A stretch of DNA of 45,120 nt from Sphingobacterium bovistauri (GTDB lineage: Bacteria > Bacteroidota > Bacteroidia > Sphingobacteriales > Sphingobacteriaceae). This document shows positions 1 to 9,536 of the stretch, one piece after another. The position numbers and the translations under genes were made by a program. Position 1 is the stretch's first letter. Each line of letters starts with the position of its first letter. The stretch lies in contig NZ_JADEYP010000032.1 in the NCBI RefSeq assembly GCF_020295405.1, forward strand, positions 1-45,120, read 5' to 3'. The notes below the pieces were generated by a model. The model was not told the DNA's origin, ran no database searches, and worked only from the letters and a program-made list of their open reading frames with translations.

Positions 1-75
1 ACTATGCCAATTCATAATTGGGGCATAATCCTTAATCAGTTCTTAACTTTATTTGAAAAAAGAGTCCAATTGTAA
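1..75 (+). pseudogene. C-terminal end of an IS256-family transposase (cut by window edge)
   Basis: The first 24 codons read in frame to a TAA stop and encode a tail beginning T-M-P-I-H-N-W-G-I-I-L-N-Q-F. This matches the characteristic end of IS256/mutator-family DDE transposases (P-I-x-N-W-G-x-x-L-N-Q near the C-terminus). The rest lies to the left of the window, so it cannot be said whether the gene is intact. It is followed at once by what looks like the terminal repeat of the element. The family call rests on recognising this short motif. Confidence 0.65.
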
Positions 76-128
76 TTAACAACTGAACTCCATATTTTTA
101 AATTTACACAGTTCGTGAGACAGTCCCC
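1..128 (+). mobile_element. Right end of an IS256-type insertion sequence
   Basis: The transposase tail (1-75) is followed by about 50 bases ending near 127. Read on the minus strand, this end begins GGGACTGTCTCACGAACTG and then runs into AT-rich sequence, which looks like a terminal inverted repeat. The other end is outside the window, so the exact border and any target duplication cannot be confirmed. The element sits just downstream of the terminator that closes the SusC/SusD locus. Confidence 0.5.
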
Positions 129-188
129 TTAAAAACTGTTTCGGGTATTACTTTCGAACCTATCTAATCAAACTATAGAAGTTTATAA

Positions 189-228
189 CAAACAAAAGGC
201 TGCCCTAAACCAGGCAGCCTTTGTTTGT
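189..228 (-). terminator. Terminator closing the sigma-FecR-SusC-SusD operon
   Basis: AAAGGCTGCC at 195-204 pairs with GGCAGCCTTT at 213-222, extended by flanking A and T runs, with an eight-base loop. It lies about 40 bases beyond the stop of the FISUMP lipoprotein gene on the minus strand. The T-rich flanks on both sides could let it work in both directions. Confidence 0.75.
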
Positions 229-265
229 GTATTTAAAATGCTAATAACTGTTGTATATACTGCTC

Positions 266-1234
266 TTACTTATCTCTTACCAACCTAATGTTATAAGCTG
301 TTCCTAAACGAGTCGTACCTCTCAGCATTTGATCATTATCAAATCGCAATGCTCTAATATAATATGTACTATCAGCTGGTACTGTTTCATCTTTAGTAGA
401 AGTCCACCAATAGCCTCTGAGATCCTTATTGATGAAATTATCACTGTGTTGACTAACACCATAGATATATGCACCACCCAACTTTGCATTAAAATTATCG
501 ACAGAAGGGTTTGCTTTCAATACACTACCGATAGTACCTCTCCACTCATCTTTTTTCAGCACATCTTGCTCAGACATACCCATTGCTCTTTCCAACTTCA
601 TCCAATCTTCATCCGATGGAATTCTCCAGCCTTGAGGGATCACCTTTTGACTAGCCTCGAAAGTATACAGATAGCCATGTTCTTTAATGTAGTTTTGATC
701 TGCAGCAGCTAGGATAATAAGTTTTTTCTCCTCCTCGAACAATCTAGCTACCTCAAAACGAACTAAATCAATAGCAGGACGGGAATAGTACCAATCCCAC
801 ATTCTGTTTAAGTTCATAGTTTCATATTGTATCCATCCGTAAGTATTTCTATTAAAAAAATATGGTATTAGGTCATCATAAATAAAATATTCAGCCGCCG
901 CATTGATAGTACTATTGGTATTAAAAAAACCATCATTCAACTGCTTAATCAATTTATTCTTTACTAATAGTTTCAATTCTAATGACTCTTTAGATGCTAA
1001 TGTAACAATCGGTTCATCGAAACTCATGCTGCCGTCTGCGCGACCACCATCTAGACGAGTTTTCAAATTTTCGGCCATCCACACTTGGTCACCTACTGTG
1101 ACACATTTATAAGATATACCATCTATTACTTCTTGACTTATCTCATAAGTCGGAATTTGTATTGTTTCTTCATCTTTCCTGCATGAAAACAATAAACAAA
1201 CACAAAATATTATCGTAGCTAATTTCGATTTCAT
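266..1234 (-). CDS. FISUMP-domain lipoprotein
   Basis: This 322-aa protein has an N-terminal lipoprotein signal (L-L-F-S-C, lipidated Cys about residue 18), so it should sit in the outer or inner membrane facing the periplasm or surface. The body carries the Fibrobacter succinogenes major paralogous (FISUMP) pattern: V-G-D-Q-V-W-M-A-E-N-L near residue 50, W-R-I-P-S-D-E-D-W near 210, and Y-W-W-T-S-T followed by R-A-L-R-F and N-I-R-L-V-R at the end. The biochemical role of this domain is not established; in Bacteroidota it is common in surface lipoproteins. Its ATG overlaps the TAA of the upstream lipoprotein gene by one base (TAATG), so the two are probably translationally coupled. It is the last gene of the SusC/SusD operon. 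Confidence 0.85.
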   Translation of the reverse strand: MKSKLATIIFCVCLLFSCRKDEETIQIPTYEISQEVIDGISYKCVTVGDQVWMAENLKTRLDGGRADGSMSFDEPIVTLASKESLELKLLVKNKLIKQLNDGFFNTNSTINAAAEYFIYDDLIPYFFNRNTYGWIQYETMNLNRMWDWYYSRPAIDLVRFEVARLFEEEKKLIILAAADQNYIKEHGYLYTFEASQKVIPQGWRIPSDEDWMKLERAMGMSEQDVLKKDEWRGTIGSVLKANPSVDNFNAKLGGAYIYGVSQHSDNFINKDLRGYWWTSTKDETVPADSTYYIRALRFDNDQMLRGTTRLGTAYNIRLVRDK

Positions 1235-2241
1235 TATTTCACAATTTCATCTAAAGGAATCTGCATATCATTCTCGATGATATCATGCATAATTCTATAT
1301 TTTTCCATAACTAGAGGACTATTGCCCCATACACGCTCGAATGTTTCCTGATTATAACTTAATATTGCTTCGATGTATAGATTTCTATCTGTAGCGATAT
1401 TAGGAGAATACCATATACCAGTAGTAGTTGATAAACCGATAAACCCAAATTGACCAAATACACTAATAATCTTGGCATAGGTAGTTGCTAAAGCACCAGT
1501 ATATACATTGTTATAATTAAAATTTCTCCAGCTAACTGGGGTAAACCCGGTCATATTAACACCTAGATTCAAATAATATTTATCAAAGTAAGTCACATTA
1601 CTCACGGATTGAAAGCCTATTACTTTTGTTTTGTATGCTTCTCCTGTTATAATTTTTTGTAACTGGCTTTTTAATAATGTTAAAGAATATTTTGACCAAA
1701 AATCAGTGCTATATGTTTTATGTGCCTGAGATACTACTAGTGTTCTATAGGTATTGACACTAGTAACCTTATTTCGAGGCGCTGGAGCAGATAAATCATC
1801 AAGTGAAACTACTTCATTATTACCCTCTGCTTCAAATTTATCGACAAGAAAAATTGAAAATGGTCGCATATTAGGTAAGGAGCTTTGTAAATATTTCTCA
1901 ATATTATTTAAAGCAAGCAAGCGTTCTTCTTCTTTGGTAATGTAATCGTAAGTATAGTCGATCGCACCTACAGAAGAAAAGCCCCAATTAAGGTCTAACA
2001 TTTCATAGTTGAATACAGAATCACCATGTATATTTTTCGTAATATATACAGTATTAACAGTGTCCGAGAAATACACAGGAACACCATATTCTTGATAAAG
2101 TAAATAGCGTTTATGATTTACTGCATTTTCTGGATCATCCTCTATTACATAAGGTGAATCGAAATTAATATTTGGAGTAATTTCATCTTCTTTACAGCTA
2201 ACAAATAATAGCACAAAGAAGAAGTAGATTAATTTTTTCAT
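1234..2241 (-). CDS. Lipoprotein resembling SusCD-associated zinc metallohydrolases, lacking HExxH
   Basis: This 335-aa protein has a clear lipoprotein signal (L-F-V-S-C, Cys about residue 16). Its place directly after SusD, its length and the character of its C-terminal region suggest the substrate-import-associated metallohydrolase lipoprotein family often encoded beside SusC/SusD. No HExxH zinc motif is visible anywhere. The stretch about residues 250-275, where it would be expected, reads as hydrophobic residues without His-Glu. If the family call is right, the protein has lost its metal site and may only bind substrate. If it is wrong, this is an unassigned SusCD-linked lipoprotein. It lies 16 bases downstream of the SusD stop and overlaps the FISUMP gene by one base. 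Confidence 0.6.
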   Translation of the reverse strand: MKKLIYFFFVLLFVSCKEDEITPNINFDSPYVIEDDPENAVNHKRYLLYQEYGVPVYFSDTVNTVYITKNIHGDSVFNYEMLDLNWGFSSVGAIDYTYDYITKEEERLLALNNIEKYLQSSLPNMRPFSIFLVDKFEAEGNNEVVSLDDLSAPAPRNKVTSVNTYRTLVVSQAHKTYSTDFWSKYSLTLLKSQLQKIITGEAYKTKVIGFQSVSNVTYFDKYYLNLGVNMTGFTPVSWRNFNYNNVYTGALATTYAKIISVFGQFGFIGLSTTTGIWYSPNIATDRNLYIEAILSYNQETFERVWGNSPLVMEKYRIMHDIIENDMQIPLDEIVK

Positions 2242-2257
2242 ATTGTTATATTATTAA

Positions 2258-3790
2258 TTAGTCAGCTAAAGCTTCGTATTCTCTGACATTTCGTGGATTA
2301 TTAACCAAACCGGATTCAAATTCGATTACAGATTTAGGCAAAGCAAATGTGTATGCCGGATCGCCCGCAGGTAAACGATAAATTTCAGTCTGAATCAATG
2401 CTCTTTTATTCATATCATAAGCCGAATAATAGCGAATAATATCTTTCGAATATGGATGAATTTGATTAACAGCATAACGTCTCAAGTCAAACCAACGATG
2501 ACCTTCAAAACATAATTCCTTTCTGCGCTCTATTCTGATTTCATCTACAATGGTATTCGCATCAAACTGTCCCGGAATATAATTACTTATTCTGCTATTG
2601 CGCAACGTGTTAAGCGCTACTGAAGCTTCATTAAGGCTGCCTAACATTGCTGCTGCTTCAGCCAAATTCAGATAGCCTTCAGCATTTCGTAACATGAAAA
2701 TATCAGATATATGCGAACGGTGAGTTCCTCTAATATATTTATTATTCAAACTGACACTATCTGTTTGATCTTGAACAGCAAAGTAAATATTCTTTCTTAA
2801 ATCCTCCTCTTGGTACAATGAATACAAATCATTACTTACACAAAAATCATCTGAATGGGCTGTAAGTACATTTTGTAAATTCAAATTCCCATGAGAAAAA
2901 ATCACCTCTCTATTATCTTTAGTTATTAAAGGTGTTTCTTCTTTATGAATATTCAAATTGGTCAAAACAGAGTTCTTACCTACAAATTCAGAAGCTGTAT
3001 TATATGCATTTTCCCAATCTTGCATATATAAATACACTCTACTCAATAATAATTGAGATGCAGGTCCAGATACGCGATACAATTTTTTGATTTGCGGACT
3101 TTCGTCAAAACAAGCAACTGATCTTTTCAGGTCTTCTACAATTTGAGCATACATTTCTTTTGCCGTAGCTCGTGTAAATTGAAGATTTGTGTTCCCTTTG
3201 TGTTCAACAAATTCAGTTAATTTTAAAGGAACTGTCAATTTAACATCTGCATTAGCAGGGTTATACGCATCTCCATACAAGTTACTTAGTAATAAGTAGT
3301 ACTGTGCTCTTAAGAATAAAGCCTCACCCTCAATTCTCACAGCGGCTAATTTTTCGGCATCAGTGTTACGCGCTACATTATCTAACTCTGCTAAAACCAT
3401 ATTCACAATATTAATTCTATTGTAAATATGTAGCCAGGTCAAATCATCTGTGTAAACTTCGCTTTTGTCGTAACTTCTGCTTACATCCAACTGCCATGTG
3501 GTGAAACCGTATATATATGGATTAATCCACGGCTCCCAGCCTCCTTGAAAGTCTAGAGTAGTACCTACTACGGAATTGATATCATCATCTAAAAAATTCA
3601 GAAATGGGCTAGCATTTCGTCCTCCTACAAAAGCATTTAATTCTTTACTTTCAAGATAAGCTGAGCCTAACATTAATTCATCTAAATCTGTCGTTGTTTT
3701 TACAATAACCAAATCCTGTGAATAGTCCGTTAAAAACTTGCTACAGCCTACATTCAAGAATACAACTAATAAAATAAGTAGTTTTTTCAT
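2258..3790 (-). CDS. SusD/RagB-family nutrient-binding outer-membrane lipoprotein
   Basis: About 510 aa. It is the surface-exposed substrate-binding partner of the SusC transporter encoded just upstream. Evidence is the signal peptide ending L-N-V-G-C-S, TPR-like helices (F-L-R-A-Q-Y-Y-L-L-L-S-N-L-Y-G-D near residue 160), and the conserved SusD end with R-x-E-R-R-K-E-L-C-F-E-G-H-R-W-F-D-L-R-R-Y near residue 430. The frame stays open to 3862, inside SusC, but that start would put 24 odd residues before the signal peptide. ATG codons at 3799, 3796 and 3790 all give a normal lipoprotein leader; 3790 gives the classic M-K-K start. The start lies a few bases after the SusC stop, so the pair is co-translated. 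The substrate cannot be inferred. Confidence 0.93.
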   Translation of the reverse strand: MKKLLILLVVFLNVGCSKFLTDYSQDLVIVKTTTDLDELMLGSAYLESKELNAFVGGRNASPFLNFLDDDINSVVGTTLDFQGGWEPWINPYIYGFTTWQLDVSRSYDKSEVYTDDLTWLHIYNRINIVNMVLAELDNVARNTDAEKLAAVRIEGEALFLRAQYYLLLSNLYGDAYNPANADVKLTVPLKLTEFVEHKGNTNLQFTRATAKEMYAQIVEDLKRSVACFDESPQIKKLYRVSGPASQLLLSRVYLYMQDWENAYNTASEFVGKNSVLTNLNIHKEETPLITKDNREVIFSHGNLNLQNVLTAHSDDFCVSNDLYSLYQEEDLRKNIYFAVQDQTDSVSLNNKYIRGTHRSHISDIFMLRNAEGYLNLAEAAAMLGSLNEASVALNTLRNSRISNYIPGQFDANTIVDEIRIERRKELCFEGHRWFDLRRYAVNQIHPYSKDIIRYYSAYDMNKRALIQTEIYRLPAGDPAYTFALPKSVIEFESGLVNNPRNVREYEALAD

Positions 3791-3800
3791 ATTCATCATA

Positions 3801-6800
3801 TTAGAAAGAAACATTAAATTGAAGTGTATACGCAGGGCGAATTGATAGAGAAGATTTAGCAAAACCTGCCTGTGATGGATCCTGTCCTTTCAATTCTTTA
3901 GCTCCTATCGTAAATAAATTTTGTGTATTAAAACTTACAGCTGCAGCAGAAAAAGGAGTCTTTTTCAATTGCGCAGGCTTTAAGGTATAACGCATAGACA
4001 TAGAGGTCATCTTCAAAAAATTACCACTAACGACACGCTGACTTCCATTATCATACATATCCCACGTACTAGCAGCAAATGTAGGAACATCAGAATTGAG
4101 TGATGTTGAATAATGTCTGCTATATTGTGTAAACAGAGGGTTTGAAGGTGAAATAATTGCTGGTATATTGGTTTGTAATTCGTCACCAGGAGTTTGCCAC
4201 CTATCAACAAATTCTTTACGAATATTAGTCTCCGCTTTGATACCACCAGATACTGGAGAATACATTGCGAATAGACGCACCTTAGATCCCAAGCTATACG
4301 TCATATTCATTGATAATGAGAATGATTTATAACTAAAACTATTCGAGAAACTACCATTAAATCTAGGTTCTCTTACACCACTATTAAGCATCGTCATTTT
4401 TACAGTCTCTTCTAGAGACTTGCCTTCCAACAAATGTTTACGGTCTTCAAAATCTTCAAACACTGGTAGTCCATTCGTTGGATCCAATCCCAAGAACTGG
4501 TATGAATAAAAAGTACCAATTGATTCTCCATCTACTAGAGCCATACCACTCAAGTAATCAGAATACTCAAAACTTTCTAATGTACCAACATCTACTTTAT
4601 TCTTGTTAGCAGAATACATCGTGAAGAAATTCCACGTAAAATTGTCTGTAACAATCGGCTTTGCTCCCAATGTAACACTATAGCCATAATTACGTAATCC
4701 ACCATTGTTCATTACATAATCTAGAATACCGTTTACACTAGATACTTTTACGCTAGTAAATGCGTCTTTGGTTTGCTTATTGTAAAATGTACCGCTTAAG
4801 TTTAATCTATTATTTAAGAAACTAACATCCATCGAAGCATTGAAAGATGAAGTTTGTTCCCAACGTAAGTTCGGATTTGGAAAACGTGCTACAGTAGATA
4901 TATTTTCGTTGTAAAAAGGATCCAATACCCCCAATTTCATAATTAAATTAGGACCTTGATCCGGCAACATATTCCCCTGCTTACCGTATGATGATCTAAT
5001 TCTTAAGTCTGAAATGAAATCTACATCATCAAAAAATGTGAATTTAGGATTCCACATACCTGACACTGCCCATACAGGTAAAAACTTCTCATTACTACGA
5101 CTACCAAAATTATTCGAATAATCGGTACGACCATTCATCGAAACAGTAAAATAGTTAGAATATGAATAACTACCTGTCAAGTATCCTGAAACGACATTCG
5201 AAAGACCTGCGCCAATTGAACGGTGATTTTGATTCAACCATTGCTTGTAAAGCGGGTATTCATCCAAATTAGATAAACCATTGATAAATTGATTACCTCT
5301 TTCTTTTATATAACCTCTAGCTTCATCCGAATATGATCTATTTGAATTACTATGAACTTCAAATCCTGCAGTGCTCGTAAATAAGTGTTGCTTATCACTA
5401 CCAAATGATTTACGGAAATCACTTTGTATACGGAAACCCAGATTATCACTCGATGTACTTGTATTTTTAATTGAACCTCCATAAGGTAGTGATGATTGAC
5501 CCAAATCACCCTTTGGTGGCTGTACACCATATTCTGAGTTACGTAATCCAGCAACAAAATTTGTTCTATCACCCCACCATAGCTCTTGAGTAGTGTTATT
5601 TCTAGAATAAGTACCACCTACGCTTAAATCAAATTCGGGAGAAAAAGTGTATTTCAAATCTAGGTTTGCATTCAAACCTGCACCATTATATATATCACTA
5701 GAATTATCCAACTCATTTAAAATATTATAGCTAAATCTATCTTGTGGACGACTTATACTAGTTGGACTTAAACTGTAATAATAATAAGAACCATCTTCTT
5801 GATATGCTGGTAACGCTCGAGTTGTATTATAAGCATAATCGATAGGGTTTATATCTCGTATATTATTATTTCTCTTTTGCACATTACCGTTCAAACGAAG
5901 ATTCATCTTCAATTTTGATGTGATATTTCCATCAAAGTTCATACGCATACTATAACGATCACTATAAGAATTATTTATAACACCGTTATCTTTGTCGTAA
6001 CCTAATGAACCATAATAACGAACTTCTTTCGTGCCGCCAGAAACATCAACTGTATGGAATGAAGAATAAGCATCTCTTGTCAAGATATCGAACCAATCCG
6101 TATTTACAGTTTCATAGTGTTTAACCTCCTTTAAGAAACCGTCATAATCTAATTGTCCTGTATAGTATTTATTGATAGCACCTTCATAACCTACTGGAGC
6201 CATATTTTGAGGAAATCTATAATGTAGATTTGACAAATTACGACCAAACTCTACTCTTTCCTGTGAATTCATCAAGTTTATAGCACGGTCAGTATAACGT
6301 GGTCTTCTCGTAACTTTGGAAGAATGGTTGTAACTAACTCTTGTCTTTCCAACTGTTCCTTTTTTCGTCGTTACCACAATTACACCGTTTGCAGCTCTAG
6401 TACCATAAAGTGCTGTAGCAGCCGCATCTTTTAATACGTCAATACGCTCAATATCTTGTGGATTAATCCCTGCTATTGCATTTCCAATGATATTGATGTA
6501 ATCAGGATTGTTCAAATCTTCTGGTGTGACATTAACTGGGTCGGTCATTGGCCATCCATCCAGTACCCACAAAGGCTCTCTATTTCCCAAAATTGTAGAG
6601 GTTCCGCGCACACGTAATCTTGCTGTTGAACCAACCTCCCCTGAGTTGTTCATTACCATAAGTTCTGGAACACGTCCTTCCAACATTTGGTCCAATGAAC
6701 TCACCCCTGGCAACATAATATCTTCCATTTTTAAGGAAGTAATCGCAGACGTTTGCTCTCTTTTGCTTAATGTTTGGTAACCTGTTACCACAACATCTTC

Positions 6801-7382
6801 AAATGTAATTGCCTTTTCATCTAAGAAAGTTTCAATTGCAGTTGGGGTATTAGGCTCTACTTGAACCTGACGTTTAGCACGTAAATACCCAACATAAGAA
6901 AATGTCAAATCATACAAGCCGCCAGCTTTAACATTTATAGAAAAATTTCCTTTACTATCCGAACTTACAGAGTAGATAGAACCAGATTTTTCGACTATAA
7001 CACTTACACCAGCAATTGGCTTTTTTGAAATATTGTCTTTTACCACACCTGATACAACAAAACTTTGAACAACATTATTACTCACCTTAGTTTTTGGTTT
7101 AATAATGATAGTTTTGTTTTTAACAGTATAGGTATGATGATCGTCTAAATGTAATTGACGAAATAACTCTTCAAATGTTAAGTTCGATACGTTGACATTA
7201 TATTTCACATCATTGTTAATTTGATTAGGCTGCCAAATGATGTGTAAATCAGTCTGTGACTGAATATTTTTTAAAATCGTTTCAAGATTGATATTCTTTT
7301 TTACAATTGTGATTTTATTTCCATACTGATTTGCAAAAAGTTGGAAATTTATACACAAAAGGAATATTAAGATATACCTCAT
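3801..7382 (-). CDS. SusC/RagA-family TonB-dependent outer-membrane transporter with STN signalling domain
   Basis: 1193 aa. It imports a substrate captured by SusD across the outer membrane, driven by TonB. Domains in order: signal peptide (1-17); secretin/TonB short N-terminal (STN) domain (about 23-95), which in such transducers contacts the FecR anti-sigma factor; carboxypeptidase-like regulatory domain (about 107-190, V-S-G-V-V-K-D and F-S-Y-V-G-Y); TonB plug (about 200-345, with V-V-V-T-G-Y-Q and G-T-R-A-A-N-G-V-I-V-V-T-T-K-K-G); then a long beta-barrel ending in the terminal aromatic N-V-S-F. The STN domain together with the adjacent ECF sigma and FecR genes indicates substrate-induced self-regulation. 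No glycoside hydrolase or peptidase gene lies in the visible locus. Confidence 0.95.
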   Translation of the reverse strand: MRYILIFLLCINFQLFANQYGNKITIVKKNINLETILKNIQSQTDLHIIWQPNQINNDVKYNVNVSNLTFEELFRQLHLDDHHTYTVKNKTIIIKPKTKVSNNVVQSFVVSGVVKDNISKKPIAGVSVIVEKSGSIYSVSSDSKGNFSINVKAGGLYDLTFSYVGYLRAKRQVQVEPNTPTAIETFLDEKAITFEDVVVTGYQTLSKREQTSAITSLKMEDIMLPGVSSLDQMLEGRVPELMVMNNSGEVGSTARLRVRGTSTILGNREPLWVLDGWPMTDPVNVTPEDLNNPDYINIIGNAIAGINPQDIERIDVLKDAAATALYGTRAANGVIVVTTKKGTVGKTRVSYNHSSKVTRRPRYTDRAINLMNSQERVEFGRNLSNLHYRFPQNMAPVGYEGAINKYYTGQLDYDGFLKEVKHYETVNTDWFDILTRDAYSSFHTVDVSGGTKEVRYYGSLGYDKDNGVINNSYSDRYSMRMNFDGNITSKLKMNLRLNGNVQKRNNNIRDINPIDYAYNTTRALPAYQEDGSYYYYSLSPTSISRPQDRFSYNILNELDNSSDIYNGAGLNANLDLKYTFSPEFDLSVGGTYSRNNTTQELWWGDRTNFVAGLRNSEYGVQPPKGDLGQSSLPYGGSIKNTSTSSDNLGFRIQSDFRKSFGSDKQHLFTSTAGFEVHSNSNRSYSDEARGYIKERGNQFINGLSNLDEYPLYKQWLNQNHRSIGAGLSNVVSGYLTGSYSYSNYFTVSMNGRTDYSNNFGSRSNEKFLPVWAVSGMWNPKFTFFDDVDFISDLRIRSSYGKQGNMLPDQGPNLIMKLGVLDPFYNENISTVARFPNPNLRWEQTSSFNASMDVSFLNNRLNLSGTFYNKQTKDAFTSVKVSSVNGILDYVMNNGGLRNYGYSVTLGAKPIVTDNFTWNFFTMYSANKNKVDVGTLESFEYSDYLSGMALVDGESIGTFYSYQFLGLDPTNGLPVFEDFEDRKHLLEGKSLEETVKMTMLNSGVREPRFNGSFSNSFSYKSFSLSMNMTYSLGSKVRLFAMYSPVSGGIKAETNIRKEFVDRWQTPGDELQTNIPAIISPSNPLFTQYSRHYSTSLNSDVPTFAASTWDMYDNGSQRVVSGNFLKMTSMSMRYTLKPAQLKKTPFSAAAVSFNTQNLFTIGAKELKGQDPSQAGFAKSSLSIRPAYTLQFNVSF

Positions 7383-7466
7383 AATTAATAAATTAATATT
7401 TTGGACTAGTTATTTAATTTTTCATGCGATAGACGCTAGGTTATAGATATTTTAGACAAGTAAAAT

Positions 7467-8654
7467 CTAATTCATAATCAAGATCCTCCTTCCTACTCGT
7501 TTGTATTTAAAAGTGCTGGTCTCAGCTAATACGGCCAATACATCATCAACAGTTTCTAACTTCGCTACAGTTCCACTAAACACTTGATTTAATATTTTTG
7601 GATTGTTAGAGGTATCAAATTCAACATTATACCATCTAGACAATGAGTGGCATATGTCTCCAAATTTTTCATTATGAAAGACAAAAAATCCATTTTTCCA
7701 ACCCAAAACATTTTTGAGAAGTACTTTCTGCTTGTTGAATTTTGAAGAAGAAAACACGGATTGATGACCTGGAAGCAGATTCAAAGTTTTATTAGAACTA
7801 ACATTACGCACAGATACGCTTCCCTCAAAAAGTGTACTTTTGATAGCCGAGACATCATTGTATGCATTGATATTAAACTTAGTCCCATGAACAAGAACTT
7901 CTTGTCCTTGACTTTCAACTACAAAAGGCTTTGAAGAATTGGAAACTACCTCAAAATAACCTTCCCCAATCAGCTGTACTCTTCTTTGATCACTCAAAAA
8001 ATTAATTGGAAAACGCAACATAGATTGAGCATTTAGCCAAACTTTAGTTCCATCAGCTAACACAATTTGAAAAGTTTTACCGGCAGGCGTATACAGCGTA
8101 TTAAAAATCTCTTCTTGCTTTCCTTGACCCGATGAATGCTGAACAGTTGATGACAGATCATACTGAATCATATCACCTTCCTTCACTACATCTTTATTCG
8201 TTAATTGACTAATGCTATCGCTAGATATTGATGACAAATCAATTTCATTACCATTGGCAAGTTTCAATATGACCCCTTCTGTCGTATCAAAATTCACTTG
8301 CTTATATTCCTTCTGAATGATGTGAATTGGTTGTTGATTTTTAACGGAATACACTCCCAAACCAATAATTAAAAGCACTGCAGCAACCGAAGCTACCCAC
8401 CTTTTCCATAATGATTTACCCACAAAAGAACCATCGATATTATTCGGCTCAAGAGTACCTTCGGCATCCAAAATGGATTGTAGCCTCGAATAAATTTCTG
8501 AAGAAACACCTGCTTTAACTGCGGTAAACTCTTCTTCATCGATATCCTCAAGCAATTGTTGCTCGTACCACTTTTGATACAACAACAACTCATCATCAGA
8601 CGCTCGGCCCTCCGAAATTTTAGTCAATAGATGTTTGAAGAAATCGTTTTCCAT
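7467..8654 (-). CDS. FecR-family anti-sigma factor
   Basis: About 395 aa. It is an inner-membrane protein whose N-terminal cytoplasmic tail holds the ECF sigma factor and whose periplasmic part senses the STN domain of SusC. It has one membrane span (about 86-104, V-A-S-V-A-A-V-L-L-I-I-G-L-G-V). The FecR domain follows with T-P-A-G-K-T-F-Q-I-V-L-A-D-G-T-K-V-W-L-N-A and F-V-V-E-S-Q-G-Q-E-V-L-V-H-G-T-K-F-N, and a C-terminal DUF4974-type domain ends R-V-G-R-R-I-L-I. The frame extends to 8681, but ATG at 8654 (M-E-N-D-F-F) is the normal FecR-like start. It lies about 60 bases after the sigma gene and 84 bases before susC, with no obvious terminator between. Confidence 0.92.
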   Translation of the reverse strand: MENDFFKHLLTKISEGRASDDELLLYQKWYEQQLLEDIDEEEFTAVKAGVSSEIYSRLQSILDAEGTLEPNNIDGSFVGKSLWKRWVASVAAVLLIIGLGVYSVKNQQPIHIIQKEYKQVNFDTTEGVILKLANGNEIDLSSISSDSISQLTNKDVVKEGDMIQYDLSSTVQHSSGQGKQEEIFNTLYTPAGKTFQIVLADGTKVWLNAQSMLRFPINFLSDQRRVQLIGEGYFEVVSNSSKPFVVESQGQEVLVHGTKFNINAYNDVSAIKSTLFEGSVSVRNVSSNKTLNLLPGHQSVFSSSKFNKQKVLLKNVLGWKNGFFVFHNEKFGDICHSLSRWYNVEFDTSNNPKILNQVFSGTVAKLETVDDVLAVLAETSTFKYKRVGRRILIMN

Positions 8655-8715
8655 ACTTTTATCTATATATAAGTAACACAACAGGAGCCCATCCCTGTAC
8701 AGGAAAGAGAAAAAA

Positions 8716-9303
8716 TTAAAAAAAGATCAAAAGAAGATTAAGGTAATCCGAAACCCCGACCCTTAACTTTTTCAAAGCTAGCGTGATATGCATTTCAACA
8801 GTTTTTTCAGAAATTCCCATTTTTGCTGCAATCTCTTTGTTTGAAAGATATTCATTACGGCTAAGCATAAAGACTTGCTTACACTTTTCGGGCAAAAGAT
8901 TGGTAAGATGTGTGATTAAATCTTTTAATTCCTTTATTTCTGAAATTTCATCAATTGCTGGTATAGAAGAACTTACTTTAAGAAAATTTTGAATATACTT
9001 TTCGTGGGTTTTATTCTTACGAATATAATTTGCTACTTGAAATTTTACTGCAGCTAACAAATAAGGCTTCAAGGAGTTTATTTCTAAATACTCCCTATTC
9101 GTCCAAAACCAAGCGAATATTTCCTGAACAATATCCATGCAAACCTCTCGATCTCTGACAATTCGATATGCATGTTCAAATAATATTTCGCAATACTTAT
9201 TGTAAATCAATGCAAAAGCATGACGGTCACTTAATTTGATTAGCCTAAGTAACTCCGAATCGCTATCTATTTGATTATCAATAAATTTATCTACAAAAGT
9301 CAT
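8716..9303 (-). CDS. ECF-type RNA polymerase sigma-70 factor
   Basis: 195 aa. It directs transcription of the SusC/SusD locus when released by FecR. Region 2 is visible at about 26-70 (A-L-I-Y-N-K-Y-C-E-I-L-F and D-I-V-Q-E-I-F-A-W-F-W). Region 4 lies at about 137-185 (L-P-E-K-C-K-Q-V-F, then the helix-turn-helix S-N-K-E-I-A-A-K-M-G-I-S-E-K-T-V-E-M-H). It is the first gene of the minus-strand locus and has its own 230-base upstream region shared with the divergent esterase gene. I found no convincing standard promoter for it there. Confidence 0.93.
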   Translation of the reverse strand: MTFVDKFIDNQIDSDSELLRLIKLSDRHAFALIYNKYCEILFEHAYRIVRDREVCMDIVQEIFAWFWTNREYLEINSLKPYLLAAVKFQVANYIRKNKTHEKYIQNFLKVSSSIPAIDEISEIKELKDLITHLTNLLPEKCKQVFMLSRNEYLSNKEIAAKMGISEKTVEMHITLALKKLRVGVSDYLNLLLIFF

Positions 9304-9467
9304 TTATTAATTCAATAATGCAAATTTCTTATAAAATCCAGTAATCAATTGCATATTTTCACAATTTTACGACATATACTTGAAAAAATTAACAAAATTC
9401 GCAAATAGACTTAAAATTTTTCCGACCAAGTCAGTAACGCTAATGTTACCAACAAAAACATATCCAG

Positions 9468-9500
9468 TAGAATCTTGAATTATAATTCTACATATATTTG
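9468..9500 (+). promoter_or_regulatory. Possible promoter and hairpin upstream of the esterase gene
   Basis: TATATTTG at 9493-9500 fits the Bacteroidota -7 box TAnnTTTG, 36 bases before the ATG. Just upstream, GTAGAAT at 9468-9474 and ATTCTAC at 9486-9492 form a 7-bp inverted repeat that could be an operator. The nearest TTG for a -33 box is spaced too closely, so the promoter call is tentative. Confidence 0.3.
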
Positions 9501-9536
9501 ACGCCATTAAATCAAAATATCTAAATATTAAATCCT

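Noticed and set aside
5306..5617. Open frames opposite or inside susC, pfkA, gapA, the RND gene and other large genes
   Set aside because: They overlap clearly coding genes in other frames and show no family motif of their own.
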